Origin: Metabacillus rhizolycopersici
Lineage (GTDB): Bacteria > Bacillota > Bacilli > Bacillales > Bacillaceae
NCBI RefSeq assembly: GCF_020075705.1
Contig: NZ_JAIQUM010000094.1
Location: 1 to 15,239 of the forward strand
Direction of reading: 5' to 3'
DNA: 15,239 nucleotides
Of this stretch, positions 1 to 7,772 are shown one piece after another; the first letter of the stretch is position 1; the number at the start of each line of letters is the position of its first letter. The notes beneath the pieces are model-generated. The model was not told the origin of the DNA. It saw nothing but the letters and a program-made list of their open reading frames with translations, and made no database searches. The position numbers and the translations under genes were made by a program.

Positions 1-126
1 TGAAATCATTTGGATATCACCTACATACAGTTAATAAAACCATTATAGAGTAAAAAGGCAGTTGAAAGTTCGATATAATCGAACTTTCAACTGCCTAATT
101 TAATAATGGACTTTTTCAGTGGCCTC
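1..126 (-). mobile_element. Probable end of an insertion sequence extending left of the window
   Basis: Read on the minus strand, positions 125-109 match the element end at 14864-14880 at 12 of 17 positions, and all five differences are transitions. Just inside this end lies a long perfect hairpin (56-96), an arrangement common in IS1182-type elements, where it blocks transcription entering from the flank. The element body, with any transposase, would be to the left. No transposase coding is seen in the first 126 bases, so the assignment rests on the terminal similarity. The outer edge is placed near 126 but is uncertain, and no target duplication can be checked. Confidence 0.4.
51..96 (-). 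terminator. Perfect 18-bp hairpin with T-run on the minus strand
   Basis: Arms 56-73 and 79-96 are perfectly complementary around a 5-base loop. The A-run at 52-56 becomes a T-run after the stem on the minus strand, so termination is favoured for leftward transcripts. The plus-strand side lacks a T-run. Confidence 0.65.
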
Positions 127-273
127 GAAATTTCCCGGAGCGTTTTTTTGTATTTCAGATTCCAGAAAATTATTCATAATCTATACTTGCTAGTAACTTA
201 TAGCCTACTTTAGAGTTGAAAATTAGCATGTTTACTACGTCGATAATCCTGTTTTTAGATATATAAGTGAAAA

Positions 274-289
274 TTTACAATTTTGTAAA
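274..289. promoter_or_regulatory. Palindrome upstream of the nuclease gene, possible operator
   Basis: TTTACAA and TTGTAAA form a perfect 7-bp inverted repeat around two bases, 70 bases before the chosen nuclease start. It is AT-rich and could be chance. I do not recognise a regulator for it. The rest of 127-359 shows no gene and no convincing sigma-A promoter. Confidence 0.2.
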
Positions 290-359
290 AATAAATTAAC
301 AGAGAGGTGCTATTTTGAACTTGAAAGATAAAATTAACGACAATATTAGGAGGGTTTCT

Positions 360-1496
360 ATGAGCAGAGTTAGGAAATTGTTTGGTTATACTTGTCTTGT
401 TATTGTATTATTGTTGACATTTGTAACAATTGATTCGTCAAAAGCTGCTACAACATCTTTAACTGTCTCACAGGCAATTCAGCTACAAAATAATTCGGTC
501 AATATGGTTGAGGGCTATGTAGTTGGTAAACCAATTTCAACTTCAACTGTGATCACAAGTAATTATTCAGATGATTATGCTTTGGCAATTGCAGATGTTA
601 GTACTGAAACAAATACGGAAAAAATGCTTTATATTCAGATACCATCACAATTCAGGCCACAATTTGGTTTGAAAAGTAATCCAGAGTTAATGGGGGGGAA
701 AATTAAAGTTAGTGGAAATTTAACTGCTTATTTTTCGCATCCTGGTTTGAAAAATACTACTCAGATGCTTATGATTTCATCGAGTAGCAATCCAAATGAA
801 GGTGAAAGTAATGGAACATATTATGATAATGCAATTGGAAAAACAGGAGAAAGCTTAAAAACTGCTTTACATACGATTATTGATGACCATACAGAGATTT
901 CTTATGCAAATGTTTGGGGGGCTCTTAGAAAGACAGATGAGGATCCTACTAATCCTGACAACGTAATTTTACTATATACTGGACGGTCTCAAAGTAAATA
1001 TGCCAATGGTTCAGGGGTTAACGATTGGAATAGGGAACATGTTTGGGCTAAATCACATGGAGATTTTGGGACATCAATGGGACCTGGTACTGACTTACAT
1101 CATCTTAGACCAACAGATGTATCAGTAAACAGCTCACGTGGAAATAAAGATTTTGATAATGGTGGAACATTAAATGGAGAGGCACCTGATACGTACTCTG
1201 ATAGCGACTCTTTTGAACCGCGCGACGAGATTAAAGGTGATGTTGCAAGAATGATATTTTACATGGATGTTCGGTATGAGGGGGATAGTGGGGAACTTGA
1301 TTTAGAAGTAAATAATGTTGTAAGTAATGGCAGTGCTCCATATCATGGAAAGTTATCAACTCTTCTTCAATGGCACAAACAGGATCCTGTAGATGATTTT
1401 GAGAGACATAGAAATGAAATAATTTATCGTGATTATCAACATAATCGCAATCCATTTATTGATCATCCAGAGTGGGTTGAGGCGATTTGGAACTAA
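360..1496 (+). CDS. Secreted endonuclease I-family nuclease with N-terminal OB-like domain
   Basis: This is a 378-residue extracellular nuclease of the endonuclease I / BsnA (YurI) type, expected to cut DNA or RNA non-specifically outside the cell. The signal peptide is clear: MSRVRK, a hydrophobic stretch to about residue 23, and likely cleavage after SSKA near residue 29. Residues about 33-140 resemble the DUF6359 OB-like domain found on YhcR-type nucleases. The nuclease domain spans about 160-375, with WNREHVWAKSHG at 223-234 (E226/H227 as the metal/His motif) and DLHHLRP...NSSRGNKDF at 245-265. The ATG at 360 is preferred because AGGAGGG lies 5 bases upstream and the signal peptide then starts correctly. 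An in-frame TTG at 315, with AGAGAGG ahead of it, would add 15 residues. The gene stands alone and ends at a hairpin terminator. The substrate (DNA or RNA) cannot be decided from sequence. Confidence 0.88.
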   Translation: MSRVRKLFGYTCLVIVLLLTFVTIDSSKAATTSLTVSQAIQLQNNSVNMVEGYVVGKPISTSTVITSNYSDDYALAIADVSTETNTEKMLYIQIPSQFRPQFGLKSNPELMGGKIKVSGNLTAYFSHPGLKNTTQMLMISSSSNPNEGESNGTYYDNAIGKTGESLKTALHTIIDDHTEISYANVWGALRKTDEDPTNPDNVILLYTGRSQSKYANGSGVNDWNREHVWAKSHGDFGTSMGPGTDLHHLRPTDVSVNSSRGNKDFDNGGTLNGEAPDTYSDSDSFEPRDEIKGDVARMIFYMDVRYEGDSGELDLEVNNVVSNGSAPYHGKLSTLLQWHKQDPVDDFERHRNEIIYRDYQHNRNPFIDHPEWVEAIWN

Positions 1497-1504
1497 TTTA
1501 GTTT

Positions 1505-1546
1505 AAGAGGAAAGTTGTAGAAATATGGCTTTCCTCTTGTGTTTGT
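1505..1546 (+). terminator. Terminator after the nuclease gene
   Basis: A 10-bp perfect stem (1505-1514 with 1529-1538) and a 14-base loop begin 9 bases after the stop codon. The T-rich tail is weak and interrupted by G. Confidence 0.6.
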
Positions 1547-1596
1547 TATGTGTGGAAACCATAAAAGGTTTTTTATTATTTGTTTACATAATAAAA

Positions 1597-1893
1597 TTAT
1601 ATACTACTTAAAGTATCTAAACATTGTTCAGATTTGTTTAGAGGTGAATTCACGATGTCTGATACTGGGTAGACATCCATTAAATCGGCTTCATATGGTA
1701 CTAGCGTTGATTTTAGTATTTCTGTGTCATTAAACTTCCTATCTAACCATTGATCGTATGTTTCAGGTGGTAAAATCACTGGCATTCTATCATGGACATC
1801 TTTTGTTAGTTCATTTGGTGTAGTCGTTATGGTCGTACAAATATAAAGTGGTTTTTCACCTTTTTTGATCGGATATTCATTTCCATATCTCAA
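1597..1893 (-). pseudogene. C-terminal fragment of an SRAP (YedK/HMCES-type) protein
   Basis: The translated minus strand gives an SRAP C-terminal half, with CTTITTTPNELTKDVHDRMPVIL and then PETYDQWLD. HDRMPVIL carries the family's conserved histidine. SRAP proteins cap abasic sites in single-stranded DNA through a cysteine at residue 2 and are usually about 220 residues. Here only about 98 residues remain. The N-terminal half with the catalytic cysteine is absent: the frame runs back only nine more codons, to a TAA at 1924-1926, and those codons do not look like the family. The displayed start would be TTG without a ribosome binding site. I read it as a non-functional remnant of a deletion. 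A neighbouring plus-strand tail (1894-1974) may mark the other side of the junction. Confidence 0.75.
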
Positions 1894-2127
1894 ATGATAC
1901 AGGAAATCGCCTACAATGAGAATTTAAATGGATTTTATCGGGCTGATGTTCGGGTAATTGAAGTAGATAAATAGGATTACATCTAGCCTATAAAGAACTC
2001 AAAAAGGTAATAAGAATAAATAAAGCCCTGTCCTTTGGAAATTTCTGAACACGTTCTCTAGGTTGGAAATAAGGTTTTTAGAAGGGGATGAAGGAATCCT
2101 TTTCAGTATAAGTTTCGTCTTATCAAT

Positions 2128-2156
2128 AACAGAGTGGTTGGACCTATCATATAGTA
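2128..2156 (+). promoter_or_regulatory. Sigma-K-like (mother-cell) promoter for the YjcZ-type gene
   Basis: The -10 element CATATAGTA (2148-2156) matches the sigma-K consensus CATANNNTA at every defined base. An AACA at 2128-2131 is placed as the -35 element, leaving 16 bases. A start near 2163 would give a leader of about 20 bases containing the GGAGGTG ribosome binding site. Late mother-cell expression fits a small spore-layer protein. Not tested; sigma-E has a related -10. Confidence 0.5.
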
Positions 2157-2183
2157 AAGCAAACAGATATGGAGGTGTTAAGT

Positions 2184-2285
2184 ATGGGTGGCGAAGGTGG
2201 TTACAATTTCGGAGCAGGATTTGCTCTAATTGTTGTATTATTTATTCTTTTAATTATCATTGGTGCGTCTTACATTGGATATTAA
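2184..2285 (+). CDS. YjcZ-family tiny sporulation membrane protein
   Basis: This 33-residue protein begins [18 protein letters not shown] and ends ASYIGY. A glycine-rich N-terminus leads into a single hydrophobic helix (about residues 12-30), the hallmark of the Bacillus tiny transmembrane / YjcZ family made during sporulation. The exact role in the spore is unknown. GGAGGTG at 2171-2177 sits 6 bases before the ATG, which is strong support. A sigma-K-like promoter lies upstream and a terminator lies 27 bases after the stop. A longer frame over 2063-2305 is a shadow. Membrane topology and spore location are inferred from the family. Confidence 0.85.
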   Translation: MGGEGGYNFGAGFALIVVLFILLIIIGASYIGY

Positions 2286-2311
2286 TCTGTAAATCAATGG
2301 AATAGAGAGAC

Positions 2312-2350
2312 AGAGGGTCCTATGAACATAATCGTAGGGCCTTTGTTAAT
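2312..2350 (+). terminator. Terminator after the YjcZ-type gene
   Basis: Arms 2313-2325 and 2332-2344 pair over about 13 bp with several G-U pairs and a 6-base loop, followed by a short T-rich tail. It fits a single-gene transcript. Confidence 0.6.
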
Positions 2351-2458
2351 TATACAAATGTTAATTTCCAATGTAAGTTAGCAATTATAAGTAACTTCTA
2401 TTCCGGGAAGGATGAGATTGTTCAGCGTTAGAGCATTATTCTTTTCATTTAAAGAAAA

Positions 2459-2490
2459 GTGTAGCAAGATAAAAGTGTAGCAAGATAAAA
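2459..2490 (+). repeat. Perfect 16-bp tandem duplication before yvgN
   Basis: GTGTAGCAAGATAAAA occurs twice in direct succession (2459-2474 and 2475-2490), ending 26 bases before the yvgN start. It looks like a replication-slippage duplication in the leader or promoter region. Confidence 0.9.
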
Positions 2491-2516
2491 GGGTATAAAA
2501 AAGAGGAGTGTAGTTC

Positions 2517-3353
2517 ATGAAAAATTTGCAGAGCACGACAACATTACATAATGGAGTTGAAATGCCTTGGTTTGGTTTAGGCGTATTTAAGGTAAAAGAA
2601 GGTACTGAGGTTGTTAATTCAGTAAAGGCTGCAATTGAAGCAGGCTATAAAAGCATTGATACTGCGGCGATCTACGGTAATGAAGAGGGAGTCGGTAAAG
2701 CGATTGCCGAGAGTAATGTACCACGAGAAGAATTATTTATTACGACAAAGGTTTGGAACTCAGCACAAGGGTATGATACAACTTTAGCAGCTTTTGAAGA
2801 AAGTATGAAAAAGCTTGGTTTAGAATATTTAGATTTATATCTCATTCATTGGCCTGTTCCACAACAAAATAAGTATAAAGAGACTTGGAAAGCACTTGAA
2901 AAGCTATATAAAGACGGTCGAGTACGAGCAATTGGTGTAAGTAACTTCAAAGAACATCACCTAAAAGATTTGTTGGATAATTGTGAAGTGAAACCGATGG
3001 TAAACCAAGTTGAGTATCATCCACGATTAACACAAACTGGAATTCATAAGTTATGTAAGCAAAATGGAATACAACTCGAAGCATGGTCCCCATTAATGCA
3101 AGGTGGCTTATTTGAAGAACCAACGCTAAAAGAAATAGCCCAAAAATACGGTAAGTCAATTGCGCAAGTCATTTTACGATGGGATTTACAAACCGAAGTT
3201 GTGACAATCCCAAAATCAATTACACCTCATCGCATTCAAGAAAATGCGGATATCTTTGATTTTGAATTAAGCGCAGACGATATGGAGAAGATTAGTTCTC
3301 TTAATCAAAATCAACGTGTCGGATCAGATCCTGATGAGATGAATAAATTTTAA
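2517..3353 (+). CDS. yvgN: YvgN-type aldo-keto reductase (glyoxal/methylglyoxal reductase)
   Basis: A 278-residue NADPH-dependent aldo-keto reductase closely resembling Bacillus subtilis YvgN, which reduces glyoxal and methylglyoxal in the cytosol. LHNGVEMPWFGLGVFKV at 10-26 is nearly identical to what I recall of YvgN. The catalytic tetrad is intact: D48 and Y53 in DTAAIYGNEEGVG, K78 in TTKVW and H111 in LIHWP. GVSNF and the cofactor motif IPKSITPHRIQENADIFDFEL near the C-terminus are also present. Length matches the family (about 276-280). GAGGAG lies at a good distance before the ATG. It is a single-gene unit with its own terminator, and the upstream leader holds a 16-bp duplication. YtbE-type paralogues are the main alternative, but the sequence favours YvgN. 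Substrate in vivo is inferred from the family. Confidence 0.93.
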   Translation: MKNLQSTTTLHNGVEMPWFGLGVFKVKEGTEVVNSVKAAIEAGYKSIDTAAIYGNEEGVGKAIAESNVPREELFITTKVWNSAQGYDTTLAAFEESMKKLGLEYLDLYLIHWPVPQQNKYKETWKALEKLYKDGRVRAIGVSNFKEHHLKDLLDNCEVKPMVNQVEYHPRLTQTGIHKLCKQNGIQLEAWSPLMQGGLFEEPTLKEIAQKYGKSIAQVILRWDLQTEVVTIPKSITPHRIQENADIFDFELSADDMEKISSLNQNQRVGSDPDEMNKF

Positions 3354-3374
3354 CAAATAAAAATCATTTAAGAA

Positions 3375-3410
3375 GCGGCTGAATTATCTTATATTCAGTC
3401 GCATTTTTTG
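3375..3410 (+). terminator. Terminator after yvgN
   Basis: A 10-bp stem (3375-3384 with 3393-3402, one G-U pair) and an 8-base loop are followed by six T residues at 3404-3409. A classic intrinsic terminator. Confidence 0.85.
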
Positions 3411-3547
3411 TTTGAGTTAGAACAAAGAAATCCTAGAGCAAGACTTCTATCATTAGGGGTTTTACTACCCGTTAAGAATGGGATAAAAAATGAGACAGTT
3501 GAAGAAATTAAGGAAAAGAACTCTTGGATGGGGGCTATACGTTTCCA

Positions 3548-5020
3548 ATGTTAAAACTCTTCATGTGTCTAATTATTTGCATGTTATCTTTCCCTTTAAC
3601 TACTTCTAATAAGATAGTATTTGCACAGGGTAATAAATCAGAATTTGCTCGGCAAATAGATCAGATTCTTAATCAACATCCATTTGTGAAAGGTGCAATT
3701 GCTGGGGTAAGTGTCCGTTCTGCAACTACAGGTAAGCTTATCTATTCGCACCAGGGAGATACGCGATTAACCCCAGCCTCAAATATTAAGCTTTTAACTG
3801 CTGCATCAGCATTATCAACATTAGGTCAAGATTATACGTTTCACACGGAATTATTAACAGAAGGCGCAATTAAATGGAATGTATTAATGGGTGACATTTA
3901 TCTTAAAGGTAAAGGAGACCCAACACTTCTTCCTGAAGATTTTAAACAGTTTGCTAAAGAGATTAAAAATAGAGGAATAAAAATAATTAATGGAGATTTA
4001 ATTGGTGATGATTTTTGGTATGACGATGTTCGTTATTCCATTGATGAACCATGGAGTGATGAAACGGCTTATTATGGGACACAAATCTCTGCTTTAACTG
4101 CTTCACCAGATAAAGATTTTAATGCTGGGACAGTAATTGTTGAGGTATCGCCCGGGAAAGAAATGAATCAAAAAGCGACTGTAACGATTAAGCCTAAGAC
4201 TAACTATGTTCGTATCAGGAATGAAACAACTACTGTAGCAGATAGTGAATTTAATAATGTCCTTATTTCTCGCGTTCATGGACAAAATGAAATTAGAATC
4301 ACAGGGGCAATTCCCATTTCCACTCCTACAAAGAAAGAATGGATTGCTGTTTGGGAGCCAACAAAATACGCGTTGGACTTATTTAAGCAAGCTTTGAACG
4401 AAGAAAACATTAAGGTACTAGGAAACATAAAAGTAGATAAAACACCTAATAATGCAACACTTTTACTTACACATCATTCAATGCCTTTATCAAAATTGCT
4501 GATTCCTTTTATGAAATTAAGTAATAATGGTCATGGTGAACTTTTAATAAAAGAAATGGGGAAAGTTGTTAAAGGGGAGGGTAGCTGGGTGAAGGGATTG
4601 GAAGTGGAGGAAAATACGTTAACCACGTTAGGAGTTCAAGTGGAAGCTATAGATATAAGAGATGGGTCAGGAATTTCACATATTAATTTAGTTCCAGCGA
4701 ATGAAATCACTCAATTACTTTATCAGTCGCAACAGATGAAATGGTTTTCTGTATTCTCATCATCTCTTCCAATAGCAGGATCAAACGAAAAAATGATCGG
4801 AGGGACATTACGTAACAGAATGAAAAACAGACTCTTTCAAGGCAATGTAAAGGCAAAAACCGGTACACTTACCAATGTTAGCGCACTTTCTGGTTTTGTT
4901 AAATCAAAAAATGATCAGACACTCATTTTTTCAATCATACTTAACCACCTAAACGATGAAGCGGAAGGAAAACAAATTGAAGAGGAAATCGTAAATGTAC
5001 TTGCAACTTCTGAAATCTAA
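3548..5020 (+). CDS. dacC: DacC-type D-alanyl-D-alanine carboxypeptidase/endopeptidase (PBP4a, peptidase S13)
   Basis: A secreted low-molecular-mass class C penicillin-binding protein that trims or cleaves peptidoglycan stem peptides outside the membrane. From the ATG at 3548 it has 490 residues, matching the family (about 490). A signal peptide (MLKLF..., cleavage likely after VFA at 26) is followed by the mature enzyme. All three active-site motifs are present: SNIK at 78-81 (nucleophile S78, K81), SNN at 326-328 and KTG at 438-440. The long insert between the first two motifs is typical of the S13 family. An in-frame TTG at 3524 has a better spaced AAGG but would put MDGGYTFP before the signal peptide, so ATG is preferred with moderate certainty. 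It stands alone on the plus strand, and a weak remnant frame (3411-3554) overlaps its start. Confidence 0.9.
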   Translation: MLKLFMCLIICMLSFPLTTSNKIVFAQGNKSEFARQIDQILNQHPFVKGAIAGVSVRSATTGKLIYSHQGDTRLTPASNIKLLTAASALSTLGQDYTFHTELLTEGAIKWNVLMGDIYLKGKGDPTLLPEDFKQFAKEIKNRGIKIINGDLIGDDFWYDDVRYSIDEPWSDETAYYGTQISALTASPDKDFNAGTVIVEVSPGKEMNQKATVTIKPKTNYVRIRNETTTVADSEFNNVLISRVHGQNEIRITGAIPISTPTKKEWIAVWEPTKYALDLFKQALNEENIKVLGNIKVDKTPNNATLLLTHHSMPLSKLLIPFMKLSNNGHGELLIKEMGKVVKGEGSWVKGLEVEENTLTTLGVQVEAIDIRDGSGISHINLVPANEITQLLYQSQQMKWFSVFSSSLPIAGSNEKMIGGTLRNRMKNRLFQGNVKAKTGTLTNVSALSGFVKSKNDQTLIFSIILNHLNDEAEGKQIEEEIVNVLATSEI

Positions 5021-5108
5021 TCAACTAAAGCAACTCATTTGATAAGACCATACAACGATGAAATAATTGGTAGAAAATCAAGGGAGGATCTGGGAGGAGA
5101 TGAATCTT

Positions 5109-5180
5109 ATGAAAGTATTTGTCATAGGAGCTAATGGACAGGTTGGGACACAACTAATTCAATTGTTAAATGAAAGCTAA
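5109..5180 (+). pseudogene. Truncated N-terminus of an NAD(P)-binding SDR/NmrA-type reductase
   Basis: The 23-residue frame MKVFVIGANGQVGTQLIQLL... is the first beta-alpha unit of a Rossmann fold, with the nucleotide-binding GANGQVG at residues 7-13, as in YhfK-like atypical short-chain reductases. It stops at TAA after NES, whereas the family runs to about 210 residues. GGGAGGAGATG is well placed before the ATG, so the initiation region is intact, and a strong terminator begins directly after the stop. It looks like a deletion that kept the start and joined it to a terminator. A translated 23-residue peptide cannot be excluded. Confidence 0.7.
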
Positions 5181-5225
5181 AAAGACCACTATTGCACCTT
5201 CTTAGATGCAATAGTGGTCTTTTTG
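5181..5225. terminator. Strong 16-bp terminator, usable in both directions
   Basis: Arms 5181-5196 and 5207-5222 pair perfectly around a 10-base loop, with T residues following on the plus strand (5220-5224) and an A-run before the stem that gives T residues on the minus strand. The following 5226-5439 holds no gene that I can support and no clear promoter. Confidence 0.85.
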
Positions 5226-5439
5226 TCTATAGGATGGGGATTTTATCAACATTTTCATGATACATAAGTAAATAAATTAATTTACGCTTCAAATGAACAA
5301 GGAGACGAATTATTCAGTAATTAGATATATTTCGAATAAGGCTGATTTTCTTTTCATAAAAATGGGTAATATATAACTGTTTAAGATAGTGTCGGTGTGT
5401 AAATACATATCAATTCTAATTTTACAAGGGGGAAGAACG

Positions 5440-6246
5440 ATGAAGCTAACTCCAGAACAACGAATTCAATTACATGGCTTTAATAATTTAACGAAATCTT
5501 TAAGTTTTAATATGTATGACATTTGTTATACGAAAACAAAAGAAGAACGTGAAGCTTATATTGAATATATCGATGAACAATACAATGCGGACCGTTTAAC
5601 AAAAATTTTGGAATCTGTAACTGAAATAATCGGTGCGAATGTTTTAAATATAGCGAAACAAGATTATGTTCCACAAGGTGCTAGTGTGACAATCTTAGTT
5701 TCAGAAGGTCCGGTCGTGGAAGTACCGAACGTATCATATGAGGAATCACCGGGTCCGCTACCAGAAGCGATCGTCATGGGGTTAGATAAAAGCCATATTA
5801 CTGTTCATACCTATCCTGAATACCACCCTAATGAGGGCATAAGTACATTTAGAGCAGATATCGACGTATCTACATGTGGTGAAATTTCACCATTGAAAGC
5901 ATTAAATTACCTTATCCATACTTTTGATACTGATATTATGACAATGGATTATAAAGTGCGCGGGTTTACAAGAGATATTAAGGGGCATAAATTATTTATT
6001 GATCACGAAATTAGTTCGATTCAAAATTACATACCAGATGAAATGAAAAAACAGTTTGACATGATTGATGTCAACATTTATCAAGAAAACATTTTCCATA
6101 CAAAGTGTAAGCTGAAAAAGTTCGATCTAAATAATTATTTATTTGGGTATACAAAAGATAAAATAAGTAAAGAAGAACAAGAAGAAATTACTGGAAACTT
6201 AACGAAAGAAATGGATGAAATATTTTATGGGAAAAATATTAGTTAA
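5440..6246 (+). CDS. speD: S-adenosylmethionine decarboxylase, E. coli-type (class 1A) proenzyme
   Basis: This 268-residue proenzyme decarboxylates S-adenosylmethionine to supply aminopropyl groups for spermidine synthesis. It self-cleaves to make a pyruvoyl cofactor. The cleavage site is K117-S118 in [14 protein letters not shown]118 becoming the pyruvoyl group, and C146 in [19 protein letters not shown] matches the conserved proton-donor cysteine. [13 protein letters not shown] at the N-terminus, [24 protein letters not shown] and [13 protein letters not shown] match the long E. coli SpeD (264 residues) almost throughout. ATG at 5440 follows AAGGGGGAA and aligns with the family start. A GTG at 5389 would add 17 unrelated residues. 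No speE lies beside it, so spermidine synthase would be elsewhere. Many bacilli use the short (about 125-residue) class 1B enzyme instead. Confidence 0.95.
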   Translation: MKLTPEQRIQLHGFNNLTKSLSFNMYDICYTKTKEEREAYIEYIDEQYNADRLTKILESVTEIIGANVLNIAKQDYVPQGASVTILVSEGPVVEVPNVSYEESPGPLPEAIVMGLDKSHITVHTYPEYHPNEGISTFRADIDVSTCGEISPLKALNYLIHTFDTDIMTMDYKVRGFTRDIKGHKLFIDHEISSIQNYIPDEMKKQFDMIDVNIYQENIFHTKCKLKKFDLNNYLFGYTKDKISKEEQEEITGNLTKEMDEIFYGKNIS

Positions 6247-6378
6247 TTAGAAAGCTTATATTTAAAAATGGAAGTGTTTGTACGATCTTAGCATCTTACT
6301 GTAGGTAGAGTCGGATCCTACTTTTGAATTGACAATTAGTGCTTTCATTCTATTTAATACTCGGGGAATCAATTCAAA

Positions 6379-6420
6379 AAGGGACAGACACACCAATTAG
6401 CTTGTAGTGTCTGTCCCTTC
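6379..6420. terminator. 13-bp hairpin between convergent speD and the moaA unit
   Basis: AAGGGACAGACAC (6379-6391) pairs perfectly with 6407-6419 around a 15-base loop. A-residues on the left give a five-T run for leftward transcripts, and the right side is weaker, so it mainly serves the moaA unit but may act both ways. The same GGGACAGACAC motif recurs in Bacillus genomes as far as I recall, possibly as a dispersed repeat. Confidence 0.65.
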
Positions 6421-6436
6421 CGATTTGATTGAAATA

Positions 6437-6667
6437 TTACTTAGAGAAAAATGCCACAAATTTTTGATCGCGGATTTCCTTTTCTTCAGCAGATGCCAAA
6501 TCATACTTTTTCAATAAATGAAAAAGTTCATTTAGTTCCGCTTGACTTACAGCAGGCGTTAGGTAGTTTAAGCATTTTTCAGATATAGCGGGTAATAGAA
6601 ATGGCGTTTGATCAGCAAGTTTTTTCTTTACATCCTCTAAAGAATGATCTAATTTACAAGTACTCAT
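6437..6667 (-). CDS. Uncharacterised 76-residue protein coupled to moaA
   Basis: I do not recognise the family. The protein begins MSTCKLDHSLEDVKKKL and is mainly charged and probably helical, with two cysteines (residues 4 and 32), no signal peptide and no membrane segment, so it is likely cytosolic. Its ATG lies 10 bases after the moaA stop, and its AGGAGG sits against that stop codon, so the two genes are almost certainly co-transcribed and translationally linked. The following hairpin (6379-6419) ends the unit. Context suggests a link to molybdenum cofactor or formate dehydrogenase function, but nothing in the sequence shows an activity. Confidence 0.8.
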   Translation of the reverse strand: MSTCKLDHSLEDVKKKLADQTPFLLPAISEKCLNYLTPAVSQAELNELFHLLKKYDLASAEEKEIRDQKFVAFFSK

Positions 6668-6677
6668 TCAAATCCTC

Positions 6678-7697
6678 CTAGCCACCAATATGGGACATTT
6701 CGATTTTAGTGCGATTAGTTATTGATTCGCTCCGTTCAACTGAATAGCGATCTTTTCGGTCGTGCCAAATGGATTGAAGTAGTTCTGTAAGTTCTTCATT
6801 TGATTGATTTGATCTTAAAGGAGTGCGTAAATCATGTCCTTTTGATGCAAATAAACACGTATACAAAGTACCACTTGCGGAAAGACGAGCACGGTTACAT
6901 GTTGAGCAAAAGGCATCTGATACAGATGATATGACACCGATTTCTTCATCTGCTCCTACATAGCGATATCGTGTAGCTACTTCACCAGTGTAATTCGGCT
7001 CGATTGCTTCAATTGGCATTACTTGATGGATATCTTCAATTATCTGCTTTTTCGGATAGACATCTTGAAGATTCCATTTATTTGAATTACCAACATCCAT
7101 AAATTCAATAAATCGTAAAATATGTCCTTTATCACGGAAATACTTTGCCATTGGAATAATTTCATGATCATTCATGCCACGCTTTACGACCATATTAATT
7201 TTGACGTTTAAGCCAGCTGCAGCTGCAGCATCTATTCCATCAAGTACAGTTTTCACTGAAACTCCTCGTCCATTTATTTTACCAAATTGCTCATCATTTA
7301 ATGAATCGAGACTAATCGAGACTCGTTTTAATCCAGCCTCTTTTAATGCATGAGCATATTTAGGTAGAAAAACACCATTTGTAGTCATGGCAATATCTTC
7401 AACGCCTTTAATTTGACTTAATCGATTAATGAGAGTAGGTAAATCTTTTCTCATTAATGGTTCTCCACCTGTTATTCTTATTTTTTGGACACCAAGAGAA
7501 TGGACGAAAACTTTTGCGAGGCGCTCGATCTCTTCATAAGATAAGAGTTCGCCTCTTTTTAAAAATGGATAATCCGGACCGAATATCTCTGCGGGCATGC
7601 AATACGTACAACGAAAATTACATTTATCTGTAACAGAAATTCGTAAATCTCGAAGGGGGCGATTAAAGTAATCATAAACAGTAGTAGTTGGTTGCAT
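6678..7697 (-). CDS. moaA: GTP 3',8-cyclase MoaA (molybdenum cofactor biosynthesis)
   Basis: A radical SAM enzyme of 339 residues that converts GTP to 3',8-cyclo-7,8-dihydro-GTP, the first step of molybdopterin synthesis, working with MoaC. The N-terminal cluster motif is C26-x3-C30-x2-C33 (CNFRCTYC), followed by [10 protein letters not shown] at 77-86. The second, substrate-binding cluster cysteines are C264, C267 and C281 in [18 protein letters not shown]. The C-terminus ends in HIGG, the conserved Gly-Gly tail needed for catalysis. Nothing is missing. A purine-rich site (GGGAGGG) precedes the ATG. It is the first gene of a two-gene unit with the 76-residue protein, probably from its own promoter at 7773-7802 and not from fdhD. 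No other molybdopterin genes lie in the window. Confidence 0.96.
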   Translation of the reverse strand: MQPTTTVYDYFNRPLRDLRISVTDKCNFRCTYCMPAEIFGPDYPFLKRGELLSYEEIERLAKVFVHSLGVQKIRITGGEPLMRKDLPTLINRLSQIKGVEDIAMTTNGVFLPKYAHALKEAGLKRVSISLDSLNDEQFGKINGRGVSVKTVLDGIDAAAAAGLNVKINMVVKRGMNDHEIIPMAKYFRDKGHILRFIEFMDVGNSNKWNLQDVYPKKQIIEDIHQVMPIEAIEPNYTGEVATRYRYVGADEEIGVISSVSDAFCSTCNRARLSASGTLYTCLFASKGHDLRTPLRSNQSNEELTELLQSIWHDRKDRYSVERSESITNRTKIEMSHIGG

Positions 7698-7772
7698 GAT
7701 GAATCCCTCCCTCAGGTAGTCAATTTATGCACAATTCAATTAAGGATCATTTCCTTGAAGAAATCGCTAATA

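Noticed and set aside
2491..2496. GGGTAT as a sigma-B -10 element before yvgN
   Set aside because: No GTTTAA-like -35 element is found at the required 12-15 base spacing.
5293..5376. 27-codon plus-strand frame upstream of speD
   Set aside because: No ribosome binding site and no recognisable protein features.
6326..6360. TTGACA-containing promoter after speD
   Set aside because: TTGACA has a poor -10 partner and would read only into the terminator hairpin, with no gene to transcribe.
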